From Raffaelea ambrosiae (taxonomy: Eukaryota > Ascomycota > Sordariomycetes > Ophiostomatales > Ophiostomataceae), in contig PCDI01000012.1 in the NCBI GenBank assembly GCA_002778195.1, forward strand, positions 653,801 through 717,800: a stretch of DNA of 64,000 bases. Direction: 5' to 3'. Under the pieces are notes generated by a model. That model was not told the DNA's origin and ran no database searches. It saw only the letters and a list, made by a program, of their open reading frames with translations. Positions 34,457 through 45,249 of this stretch are shown piece after piece. A program made the translations under genes and the position numbers. Every line of letters starts with the position of its first letter. Positions within the stretch are counted from its first letter, which is position 1.

Positions 34457-36126
34457 GGGGGGGAGGGGCGGGGGGTCGATGCGAATTGTCGTGATATCAC
34501 GACAGGGATGCCGCAAAGAATGACAAGGAAAGGGGGGGCCAAAAAAAAGGAAAGAAAAAGTAACAAGAAAGCGCAACGAACGCCGGACAAACGAGCAAAG
34601 TCGGAGATGCACGAAAAGAAGAGAGAACCGATCGAGGGAATGCCAAGGTGAAAGGGAGAGGGAGAGAGGGAGAGAACGAGAGAAGGCGAGGAAGTATTAT
34701 CAAAAAATAAAAAAAATAAAAGGGTGCGTAGTGAGTATATGCACCTAGGGGACGATGTTATTATTTTTAATTAATTCTGGGGACGATTGCGCCTGGGATC
34801 ACGAGGATTTTTTTTTGGCTGGTGCTGGCTGTCGTGCTCTTCCCCCGTACTTTCCCCCAATAATCTTGGGCGTATTGTATTTTGTTCCTCGTCTCTCGGC
34901 TTGTTCGTGCTGATCGCGCCTTTCCCCTCAGCAAAAAATGGACACTTCACATGCCGAGGTCTGGGGTTGTCCTTTGCCTCTTCTCCATGCAGCCGGCAGG
35001 ACGTTAGCGAGCGGGCCAGCACGGGGTCGGCATGGCGGGTGCCTGAGAAGCGAGGCCGCGAGAAGTTGGGGGAGGCTGGATAGATGCAATGCAGGAAAGG
35101 GGGCGTGGCGTATGCCACTAGACAGAATGCTGGTAGGCGTGCATTGGCCGGCTCTTGGATCGGAAAAGAACGGCCGTTTCGGCCAGCCACAGACACAGAG
35201 ATTGCCCCCAGCCTGTGGCTATCGGTATTGCGTCGGTCTTGTGCCGAAGCGGGCACCGCTCTTACACGCGCTACGCACTTTGTCCACTCACTACTATGTA
35301 GCTGCTCGTACTCGTTCGTACCCTCCTCCTATGTCCCGACGCCTTCCCCACCTTCTTCCTGTCCCGGGAAATCTTCTTTGCCATCAACCGCAGCTCTGCA
35401 AAGCCCCCCTCGGCCGACGAGCACCGAAGCGTCTGGACCTGCCATAGCGAGCAGGCGGGCCTGCCTCCCCCCCCCCCCCCATGCGGGCGCCCTACGTATG
35501 GAGACCTGGGCCGCAAGTGCCTGACAAGCACGCAGCCTCCAGGTTTGCAGTGTCGCCAGGGCCCCAGTTATCGGACACACGGGTCTTCTGATTGGCCCCG
35601 GGCTCTCCTGCCTCCATAGGGCACGGCAAGACGATGCTGGCGCTGGGATGCCGTCCGGGAAAACAAAAACTAGCCGGGGAAAGGCTGCTGGCACCAGTCC
35701 CTGGCTGTTGTTGGCAGCTGCGTCCACAGCAGGCCTGCGTTCCGGCTGCTGGGCCCGATGCTGTTCCGTCCACTGGCGATGCCTCAGCGTGCGCTTGGCT
35801 GGCCTCAGCCTCCGCAACCTCGGATGTGATGACCAGACGTCGCCCTTATTAGGCTACCTGAGACCTGTGCCCATGGACTAGCGACGGTCGTATTCCTGTC
35901 TCCCTTCTTTCTTCTCCCCGTTCCCCTCCCCCTCGTGATCTCTCTGCCCGCTTGCCTCCGGTGGTCTTTCGCTAGTCCTTCTCCGCACACGCCAAAACCT
36001 GCGATTGCCCGCAATCCACTCTTTGCTGCACCAGCATATGCTCCCCTTTTCCAAGACTTTTGCCTCTTTTGCTCGCTGCTCCACAGCCTCCCGAACATTG
36101 TTCCTCCGGGCTATCGGTCAACGGCT

Positions 36127-36133
36127 TATATAA
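36127..36133 (+). promoter_or_regulatory. TATA-like element upstream of fbp
   Basis: TATATAA, 282 bp before the fructose-bisphosphatase start codon, in a locally GC-rich and pyrimidine-rich context. Position suits a core promoter with a long 5' UTR. Confidence 0.4.
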
Positions 36134-36342
36134 GGCAGCCGGTTGTTTTCGTCATCTTTTATTTTTTTTCCGTGAGTAGACGAAGCTTTCGGAGAAGCTG
36201 AAAGAACGCACGATATTCCCGTTTTTTGCTACATCGACGTCATTTGCACTCCCCCGCGAAATCGACCCCCCCCCCACTACAAGACAACCACAAGCAGACA
36301 CAGAACGAACATATATATATATATCATACCACAACGAGGAGC

Positions 36343-36366
36343 ACGACGACGACGACGACGACGACG
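36343..36366. repeat. (ACG)8 trinucleotide run in the fbp leader
   Basis: Eight perfect ACG units end 48 bp before the start codon. A 14-bp AT alternation lies just upstream (36311-36324). Both are in the probable 5' UTR. Confidence 0.85.
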
Positions 36367-36414
36367 AATTGATCTCCCAGGAAGACGCGTATACCCCGCC
36401 ACCACACAGCAGCC

Positions 36415-37689
36415 ATGGCCACCAACGGCGACGGCAACGGGCCCATCCCAGAGCAGGTCAACTACAACATTGTCACGCTCACCCGGTTCCTGACCGAGGA
36501 GCAGGTCAAGCACAAGGAGGCCACTGGTGATTTCACGTAGGTGTTGTTTCCGTGTTCTTAAGTCTCCCGCCCAACTAACACACACATGTACAGCCTCCTC
36601 CTCCACGCCCTCCAGTTCTCCTTCAAGTCCATCGCCTACTACATCCGCCGCTCCACCCTGATCAACCTGACCGGCCTGGCCGGCTCGTCCAACACCACCG
36701 GCGACGAGCAGAAGAAGCTCGATGTCATCTCCAACGACCTGTTCATCGACGCCATGCGGTCGTCGGGCCGCTGCGCCCTGCTGGTGTCCGAGGAGGAGGA
36801 GAACGTCATCTATTTCAAGAGCACCGAGGCCAATGGCCAGAGCCACGCCCGCTACGCCATCGCCTGCGACCCCATCGACGGCAGCTCCAACCTGGACGCC
36901 GGCGTGTCGGTCGGCACCATCTTTGCCATCCACAAGCTGGTCGAGGGCTCCACCGGCACCGTCCAGGACATCCTCAAGCCCGGCACCGAGCTGGTCGCCG
37001 CCGGCTTCACCATGTACGGCGCCTCCGCCCAGCTGGTCATCACCATGCGCGGCGGCAGCGTCAACGGCTTCACCCTCGACAACGGCCTCGGCGAGTTCAT
37101 CCTGACCCACCCCAACATGCGCCTGCCCGCCAAGCGCTCCATCTACTCCGCCAACGAGGGCAACTCGCTCTACTGGGACGACAACGTCAAGGCCTACTTT
37201 GCCTCGCTCAAGGAGGCCCAGCCCGACACCGGCAAGCCCTACTCGTCGCGCTACATCGGCAGCATGGTCGCCGACGCCTACCGCACCCTGCTGTACGGCG
37301 GCATCTTTGCCTACCCGGCCGACAGCAAGAGCCCCAAGGGCAAGCTGCGCATTCTGTACGAGTGCGCCCCCATGGCCATGGTCTTTGAGAACGCCGGCGG
37401 CCAGGCCGTCAACTCCAAGATGGACCGCATGCTCGAGGTCGTGCCCGAGCACATCCACGACCGGTCCGGCATCTTCATGGGCAGCTACGACGAGGTCGAG
37501 AAGGTCAAGTCGTTCCACAAGAAAGGGGGAGAAATGGGGAAAAAGAAGACGGGAAGAAGAACACGGCAGGATGGGGGGAGGAAGACCGGAAGTATCGAAA
37601 GACATCTAGAGTTTGGCCCCTTTTTTTTTTTTTTAACCTTCTTCATCTACTTACTCTTGGTTCATACACCTTCCTGTTGCATGTCCTGA
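36415..37689 (+). CDS. Fructose-1,6-bisphosphatase
   Basis: Gluconeogenic enzyme that hydrolyses fructose 1,6-bisphosphate to fructose 6-phosphate in the cytosol. Two exons, 36415-36536 and 36594-37689, with a 57-bp intron (donor GTAGGT, acceptor ACAG). The metal and substrate motif D-P-I-D-G-S-S-N-L-D and S-V-G-T-I-F are intact, as are the N-terminal L-T-R-F region and A-G-G-Q-A. Family homology ends at about residue 350 with G-S-Y-D-E-V-E-K-V-K-S-F-H-K (near 37522), the normal C-terminus. The open frame nevertheless runs about 55 more residues through purine-rich and poly-T sequence to a stop at 37687, giving 405 aa. That tail looks like translated 3' UTR. A lost stop, a homopolymer error or a real extension are all possible. 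Confidence 0.93.
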
Positions 37690-38303
37690 TTCACGCCTTT
37701 TTTGTTTGTAAAAAAAAAAAATGCATTGTGCATTGAAAGCATAGGAAAATTGTCAATTTGTCAATATGGTTCACCACTTGTGACTGGGGGGAAGAAGAAG
37801 AAAAAAGACGTCTGGAGCTTGAAAGGCTGCCCATGTTACCGAACCACAGTGTATGCAGCCTCCCGGAGCATCGAAACTATTGCATGCCCACCCCGATCCA
37901 AGCTCATCCTTCCCATACCCTCCCCTGCCGTGCGCACCTCGTCTCCCTACGAATCAGAGCGACGGAAATGCCTTGTAATTCGTGATTGGCCAATCGCCAA
38001 CTCGTCCAAAGTGACCTGCCCAGTTTGGAGAAACACCACCGCCATCCATGCGCTCCTGGATCTCAGCCCACGCCTGGAAAAATGCAACAACAACAACAAC
38101 TGACGGTGAGCCGAGCCGGTTTGCCTGTCACTGCCTCTCTCGCCAGCTTTCCGTCTCTGTGAAGAGGAAATCAACGGCGGACGAAAGCCCAAAGCCTCCG
38201 AATCGGACGGCCCCAGATCGAAGACGAGATTGTGCTAGCCCGTTTCACGAAACAGTTTTTCCCAACATCCGCCACCGCTCTTCGCACATTCTGTTTCTCT
38301 CCC
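37690..38303. other. Spacer: fbp 3' end and P450 promoter
   Basis: No gene seen. An A-run at 37710-37720 and a T-run just upstream suit a 3' UTR. The frame of the P450 stays open upstream of its ATG, but only from a non-ATG codon. Confidence 0.5.
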
Positions 38304-40226
38304 ATGGCAGCCTTGTCCGGCCTGACGGCCGTCCTCCTCGGCATCGCCACCGTCTATGTATTCCTCTACCGCCTGCAGCTGCGCCGCCGTCGTCCCGATG
38401 AGCCCCCCGTTGTCGCGGCCCCTGGGCTGCCCTTTGTCGGCCACGTGCTGTGCATGGCCCTGATGGGCGGCCGCTACCTGCAGCAGCTCGGCCTCCGTCT
38501 TCAGCACGACGGCCAGCAAGCACAGGCCAAGGGCAGCGCCAAGGGCAGCGGAAGCGTGTCCTCCGGGGCGTCCTCCGGGGTGTCCTCGGCAACACCTGCT
38601 CCTCCTCCTTCTCCTCCCACCGGCATCGTCACCCTGCCCGTGCCCGGCTCGCGCATCTACCTGGTGACCGACCCGTCGCTGGCGGCGGCCGTCCAGCGCG
38701 CATCCCGCGCCCTGTCCTTTACGCCGCTGGTGCCGGATGTGACCCGCCGCGTGCTCGGCCTCGACGAGACCACGGTCCAGATTGTCCGCGGCGCCAACCT
38801 GGCCGTCGCGTCGTCGCCCCAGCCGGCCGCACGCGTGTCGCCCACGTCGCCCACGTCGCCCCACGACGGGGCCATGTCCATCGTCGACGAAAGCCGCTAC
38901 GACGAGTCCTACGGCTTCCTCGCCGACATGCACCACATGGTCTACAGCTATCTGGGCCCGGGCGACAAGCTCAACGCGTNTGTCCACGTGGCCGCGAGCG
39001 AACTCGTGGCCCAGGTCCACCACTACGCCACGAGCATGGCCGCCGCCGCCGCCACGTCTCCTCCCCCCGTCGACCTCCTCGCGTGGATGAAACACTTTGT
39101 CACCATGGGCACCGCCCAGTTCCTCTATGGCGAGCGCAACCCGCTGGCCGTCCAGCCCGACCTCGAGCCCGCCTTTTGGGAGTTTGTCCACGGCCTCGGC
39201 CGGCTGCTGCTGGTCGGCGATCGGCGGCCGGGCACGCTGGCCGCCTCGCTGCTGGGCGGCCGGCCATACGCGGCGCGGGAGGCACTGGTGGCGGGGTTTG
39301 TGGCCTATCTCGCCGACGAAGAGAATCTGGGAGAAGACGCGGTGGAGGACGCGGTGGCGGACTCGGCTGAGGACCGGACCGAGAACAAGTCCGGTCCACG
39401 TTGCCGCCGCCGAGCCAGTGACATTGTCCGCCGTCGCGTGGCCATTGCCGACCGGTACGGCTGGACCCGGGCCAACACGGCGCGCGAGGAGCTCTCGTTC
39501 TTGTTTGCCGGCATCATCAACACGGCGGTGACGTCGTTCTGGGTGGTGCTGCGGCTGTTTGCCGACCCGGAGCTGCTGGCGACCGTCCGGAGGGAGCTGG
39601 AGGCGGCGGGGGCGACCGCCACGGGCGAGGAAGACGAAGATGGACCCCAGGCCCTCTCCATCGACCATGTCAAGAACCACTGCCCGATGCTGATGGCCGT
39701 CTACCAAGAGTGCCTCCGTCTGGGGTCCAACAACATGTCCACGCGGCTGGTGCTGGCCGACACGGTGCTGGCCGACCGCTACTTTCTGCGTGCCGGGTCG
39801 GTCGTGCAGATTTCGGCTGGTGTGATCCATGCCGACCCGGCCGTGTGGGGAGCCGATGCCGACGTCTTTGATCCCACCCGGTTCTTGCCAAAGGAGAGGC
39901 CCGGCAAAACAGGGGCGGGCACGGCGGCCAAAGAGACCCGGGACACAAAACGCCATCCTGCGGCGTTCCGTGCTTTCGGAGGCGGAAAAACGCTCTGCCC
40001 TGGGCGACACTTTGCCACGGCCGAGATCCTCACCTTTGTGGCCGCGGTGGTGCTGTCGTTTGATGCCGAGGATGCCTCGGTCACCACGCCCGGCGTGCCC
40101 CCGCGGGTGCCACCGCGCAACGACCGGGTGCTGCCCATCCACATCCTGGAGCCGGCACCCAAGGACGTGCCTCAGGTGCGGCTGCGGCTGCGGCAGGCAG
40201 GCAGGATGTTGGAAGTGGTGCCATGA
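38304..40226 (+). CDS. Cytochrome P450, CYP7/CYP8-like
   Basis: Probable ER-bound monooxygenase or P450 isomerase; substrate unknown. Single exon, 640 aa from the first ATG, which puts a hydrophobic anchor at residues 4-23 followed by a basic stretch and the hinge P-P-V-V-A-A-P-G-L-P. K-helix E-x-x-R is E-C-L-R. The heme loop F-G-G-G-K-T-L-C-P-G-R-H has Cys565 as iron ligand. The I-helix reads F-A-G-I-I-N-T-A-V-T-S-F-W, lacking the usual acid of the oxygen-activation motif; this resembles the CYP7/CYP8 (sterol 7-hydroxylase / prostacyclin synthase) class. It exceeds the usual 500 aa because of low-complexity inserts (about residues 70-110 and 345-375). One unresolved base at 38980 makes residue 226 ambiguous. 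Confidence 0.88.
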   Translation: MAALSGLTAVLLGIATVYVFLYRLQLRRRRPDEPPVVAAPGLPFVGHVLCMALMGGRYLQQLGLRLQHDGQQAQAKGSAKGSGSVSSGASSGVSSATPAPPPSPPTGIVTLPVPGSRIYLVTDPSLAAAVQRASRALSFTPLVPDVTRRVLGLDETTVQIVRGANLAVASSPQPAARVSPTSPTSPHDGAMSIVDESRYDESYGFLADMHHMVYSYLGPGDKLNAXVHVAASELVAQVHHYATSMAAAAATSPPPVDLLAWMKHFVTMGTAQFLYGERNPLAVQPDLEPAFWEFVHGLGRLLLVGDRRPGTLAASLLGGRPYAAREALVAGFVAYLADEENLGEDAVEDAVADSAEDRTENKSGPRCRRRASDIVRRRVAIADRYGWTRANTAREELSFLFAGIINTAVTSFWVVLRLFADPELLATVRRELEAAGATATGEEDEDGPQALSIDHVKNHCPMLMAVYQECLRLGSNNMSTRLVLADTVLADRYFLRAGSVVQISAGVIHADPAVWGADADVFDPTRFLPKERPGKTGAGTAAKETRDTKRHPAAFRAFGGGKTLCPGRHFATAEILTFVAAVVLSFDAEDASVTTPGVPPRVPPRNDRVLPIHILEPAPKDVPQVRLRLRQAGRMLEVVP

Positions 40227-43200
40227 GAATATAAAAATGGGGAGACAAAATCAGATAGGGGGGGAGGAAAGACAAACCCCGGAGGGAGACTGGAGAAAGG
40301 AGGGAGAGCTTCACACGTGTTGGTTGGTTTTGTACGTCAAGTACACCTACAGGCGTACGAGGTAGTTCGCTTTCATGCTCTGTTCTTCTTCTTCGAGAGC
40401 ACAACGACAAACAAAACATATGCTTGTCTTGCTGTACCATCTACGCATGCAAACGGCAGACAGACTCCTTTGTGGCATACAAGTACACACCAACACAACA
40501 TCCAAGAGCCCATCCACCTCTCAAGGGATGGGAGAGGAGCACGTTCCGTTGCAAGCAAAGCCCCGAGAAAAAAAAAAGTGCGAGCTAGAAAACTAAACCC
40601 CTGGGGAGAGTAGAGCCCCCAAGCGTGCCTAGACTGTCAGCCTCGCAGAAACGGGGCATCCGGCATGGAGGAGCCGTGCGGCCTCCAAAGTTGACCGCCT
40701 CAGAGAAGGAACCAAGACAGTCGAAGATCAAAAGGGGCTGGAAGACAAATATCCAAAGTCGTTGCCAACGTTGTATTTCTCTTTTTGTCTTGCTTCGATC
40801 CCCCTTCTGGCAAGTCCCGGCCAGCTTGCGGCTGTATTGGGCAACGGGCTGGAAGCTCCAAGGAAACAACGTCCGTGTCTGAGAGCTCCTACATGGCGTG
40901 TAAGTTGTAACTAGTGCAAGTATACAAGACGAACACGTCAGATCCAAAAAGTCGTACGTACAAAAAATTGGAGACCCATCCTGTAAGTCCCCCCCCCCCC
41001 GAAAAGTCTAGCACGGCAGGACCAAAATCCACATCTACTAACTATGAAGAGTTTTCCTTTGCAGTACAGTAGAGAATATTTTACACATTCACGGGGACAC
41101 GTGCTGGACCCTTGGGCCAAGAAACGCAGCGACAGATCCCGGAGAGAGATTGCTCTGCAAGAGACGACAAAGAAGGGGGTGAAAGTGGAGAGACGAAGAA
41201 AGGGAAACCTCACGACATTTCCTAGGCGAATGACGGGGCACACGACCCAAAGGGGTGCACAGTGGCACGAGAGATTCCATACATGCAGGGCACTCTATGG
41301 TGTTGTGTATTCCGGGGGCGCAAGTAAGGAGGACCCTAGACTTGCACAGGACCAAGAACATTACGGTTGTACTCGTACAGTGTAAAGAAGCTCCGCAAGA
41401 ATGGAGACACACAAATAAATAAAACAAGCTTCCCTGCAGCAATTCGGCTCCCCCAAGCTCTCGGGAGCTCCCCTTACCCAGACAGCCGCGCACGTTGACC
41501 AGCACCGGATGGTCATTGGCTGCCTCGTGGGCTGACCCAGATCAATTGGCATTGGAACTGGTGTGGGTTTGTACCATAGTACATGGATCTACCCATTCGC
41601 ACGCGCAGGATTCATATTATGATTCCTTATATTCGATGTTCCTAGAATGCACACAGTCTCTCGCTCTCGCTCACGCCGGGCGAAGGATTCCCAGGAGGAA
41701 TGTGACGATGCTAGAGTGATGCGACTGCGGACTGAGCATCCAGGGGAAAAACAAAGAAAAAGAGAGAAGCAGCTACTGTAAGATCATGCATTGCAGAGAG
41801 CGGAAATGGCGAAGAAAGTGGAAGCAAAGCTGCATATGAGCAGGATCGTTAGTTTTCGTGATGGCGTGTAGGCGGGTGTATGGGACTGCAATCAACACAC
41901 GCACAATCGCATTGCCGATTCTCCTAGACAGGACAGCCATCTGGAGGGGGGGGCAACATGGCCTGAGAGACGCAACCTGCATTCATTGTATTACGAGGTT
42001 TTCAAAAACAGTACGAGAGTGCTCCAACTGCCCGGACACGTGCGCCGCCAAGGCTCGCCAGATGGAAGGAAGGAGCGTTCCGAAGATGTAAGAAATCCCG
42101 AAGATGTGAGTGCCCAAACGAACAAGGCAGGCACGGCCGGTTGCTGTTGCCCAGACCAGACAGGCCAGACAGACCATCCGATCGAAAACGGCCGAGACCG
42201 AGACCTGCCGTTGCTGTGTACGAGTACGGTAGTGTCCATGCATACGAGTGCTACAGAGATAAAGAGTAGAGACAGATATTCTACATATTCCACAAACAGA
42301 TGTGCAGTTGCGCGCAGTGGCCTCCGAACGCAACGTCTATCGGCCGGCGCAGTCTGGCTCAGTTCAGGCAGGTCCGAGCATCCCCCCCCCCAAAATGGTA
42401 GACGATTGCGGGCCGATTTGGTTTTGTTTTAGGGGGGGGGGGGGGGGGGGGTCTGTTTGCAGGTGTGGCTTGGTATGGGTATGAAAACACCCGTAAGAGT
42501 ATCTTACTCTACTAGTTACATAGTATGTACAGTGCGTGTGTCCCTTGGTGATGGACGACCAGCTAAGCTCTCTTGGGTGCATTAGCGGGGACTAGGTGTA
42601 GCTTAGCCGTGGGGTCCCTTGTGTGTGTGCGCGAGCGTTGGCTAAAATCATTATTTAATTGTTTTGGCGAAACAAAAATGCATGTGGATTTTGTTTCGGC
42701 CTCGCCGACTCTTTGGGGGGGGAGGTTGGGTAGGAGTGGCAGGGTGAGATACCGCGAGATACTGGATAACACACACGACTGATACGGATTGGCAGTGCGG
42801 TGTAGGGAAAATGGCGGAACGATTGGAGGTCTTCGCCACGTCACGTCGAACTCGGTGGCCGAGTCGAGGAACGGCTGCTTGTTTCGGGGGTCGCATTGGA
42901 CAGTGGACATGTTTTGTTGCGAACGGTCTGTCAAGTACATAGTAATACATTTGCCAGATAGACCCGTTACGTCTCATCTAGATCTTGTGCCTCCACGTGC
43001 CGTTGTGAGTGGTCAAAGAAGTACCATAGTAGGAAGCGGACGTCCATTGACAACAATCTCGAGGGAACGAGACGTGGGCGTAAAGTTTGGCTGGTTGATT
43101 GGGCTTGTTCGACCATTTTAGGGGGGGTCAGCAGGCCCATAATTCTTCTTCTTCGAAGAAAAGAAGGAAAGAAGGAAAGAAGGGAAGAAAGAAAACTGTA

Positions 43201-45249
43201 GCCAAACTCCAGGTGCTAACTAACTAGTAACCTAGCAGCCATAGTGGAAACGCGCATAGAAGCGGTAGTGACTCGTACGCGCTAGCTGGCGGCTGCCGCT
43301 TCTGGCTTCCCCTCTGAATCAGGTTCTCAGCAGCGTTTTTAGTGTGCGCGGGCTACACGTTTTTCTATTGGTGATTTTCCTAGGTTGGTTTTTTGGGGTG
43401 GTCATCTGACACAGTCTTGGAGCCTACGAAAATGGGGGGAGGTGGTGAGACGAAGGAAGAGAAAAAGAGGCGCTAGAGATACCCTGCAGCTTGGACAGAG
43501 AGAGAAAGCCGAGGAACAAAGACTCACAAAGAAGAGACAAGTCTTCCTCCCGTTTGCCCAACGGGGGGCCAAATCAAGGCACGCGCAAACCCCAGGGTGG
43601 AAGGGCGCGCGCTATGATCTTACGGGGTATTACTCGTACATACATGGTAGTTACGATGCATTGGACACCGGGGACCACAAAGAGAAGAAAAGCCCAAAGA
43701 GGAAGCTGAAGAACGACTGACCCGTCCGGGCCTACGTAAGGGAGGCGACGTTCGCGGAGTGGCCTGGATGACCGCTTTTCAGCCGCTGGCCAGAGATAAC
43801 CATTTCGCGGTGCTGCCTTGCCGCACAGCTGGACACCACGAGAGCGATTCTCTCTTGCTTCCATTCGGATCTGGGCTGATAGTGCAGATAGCTGATAGTT
43901 ACGCTGCTATGCACGATACGATGCACGCTGGCCGGGCGAGGTCACACATTTACATACTAACTATGTAGTAGATCCGTTTAGTAGACACACCGCACGCGCA
44001 TCGATTTCCTTCTAGACACCCTTCCACACCCTCCCGCCGCCGCCCCGAGGCAACATCGCAAACGGCCTTCGCCGTGTCCATCGTGCATGCAATGGCATGG
44101 GCATGGGGACATGGGACAGTCGCCGGGGGGGGGGGGGGGAGTGGAGCTGTGGCCCATGGAGATAGCTGTGTTGGCCGTCCTCTGATTGGCTGCCGGGCTG
44201 GAGAAATCAGAGTTTCGATATTCACCGTAGTGCGTGCCTCCACTAAGATGACCTGTCCACTTGGTAAGACACAATCCACTGTCCGCAGACCACAGAGAAA
44301 AAAGTGGGGGCGCCGGCTCGCGCTAGTCCAGCCCACACAAACTTGCCGCAGTCCTGCTATGATTTGTGTAAGTTCGTAGCTGTGTTGTGGCTACCATTTT
44401 TTTTGGTGATTCTGTTTCGTTTCGTTTTCTCCTCCCTCCTCCTGTAGAGCTTTGCCTCTTCTGGCAAGCTCTCCAGGGACAGCTGCACCCCGGTAGAACC
44501 CAGTAGAAGCCGTAGCCGAGTGGACGACCTGGTTCTTACGCACGCGCAGCGAGACCGGCAGGGGAAATCGATCGGCAGCATAGAACTGGCCGCCAGCCCA
44601 AGAGGGAAGGAACGTTCATGGTGGCACATAGTGAACCAACCAACTACGGTGTAGTTGCTCGTACACAGTAGTTTCATAGTACAAAGCGCACACGCCAATC
44701 TCTTTCTCTCTTTCCCTGGCCTGTGGTCACTCTGTTGTCAGCCTGTCGCTCCCCACCAGCCAACAGACCACGCCCACAGACCATTAACACATGCAGAATC
44801 CGCCTCTCGTCTATGCCACACACGGCCGATTATAGCCCTGTCTTCTTTCTCTTCTGGCCCGACCTGTTTTTGGCCTGATTCCTTCCCAGTCCCTCTTTCT
44901 CTCTCTATCTCCCCGTCCTTCGTCCTCCACTCGTCCCATTCGCTTGGCACAGCCGTCTTTGGATAAGGTTCGCCCGGCTTTCTGGATCTCTGTTCACATA
45001 TTTGTTTCTGGCCCGGGTGGTGTTCATTATAATAATACCGGGATCTGTTCTTTTTTTTTTTTTTTCCCTCTTCCTCCTCCTCCCCACCCCCCTCTTTTGT
45101 TTTGTTTCTGTCTCTCCGTAACAGACAGCCACCGACCGGCCAGCACATCTCGTCATCCTTAGCTCGCCACTCGACAGCTCTGAAGCCCAGCTCCCAATCG
45201 CACGACCATTTGCCTTCACTGACTGCTTGCCAACCCAAGCTCCTCCACA
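40227..45249. other. 5-kb interval without a recognisable gene
   Basis: I see only short overlapping frames with no family resemblance on either strand. Notable contents: a 20-G run (42432-42451), a 15-G run (44125-44139), a purine-rich repeat of GGAAAGAA type (about 43155-43195) and many GTAC-containing words. The last 400 bp are pyrimidine-rich and should be the promoter and leader of the Git1-like gene. It separates the P450 from the transporter and PKS. Confidence 0.5.
42432..42451. repeat. 20-bp poly-G tract
   Basis: Twenty consecutive G on the plus strand, the longest G/C homopolymer in the window. It could form a quadruplex, or its length may be a sequencing approximation. Confidence 0.8.

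Larger units (their letters stand above)
34457..36414. promoter_or_regulatory. Divergent promoter region, pex11 / fructose-bisphosphatase
   Basis: Non-coding interval between two divergent genes that both matter for growth on fatty acids or other non-sugar carbon. It includes a 14-C run (35467-35480), a TATA-like element and an (ACG)8 run near the fbp start. No gene seen. Confidence 0.5.

Noticed and set aside
36277..37605. 442-codon frame on the minus strand opposite fructose-bisphosphatase
   Set aside because: It mirrors the GC-rich codons of the real gene, with Val/Gly/Asp-rich low-information sequence and no family resemblance.
38235..40142. 635-codon frame on the minus strand opposite the P450
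   Set aside because: Antisense shadow of a high-GC3 gene; no motif, and the plus strand has clear P450 signatures.
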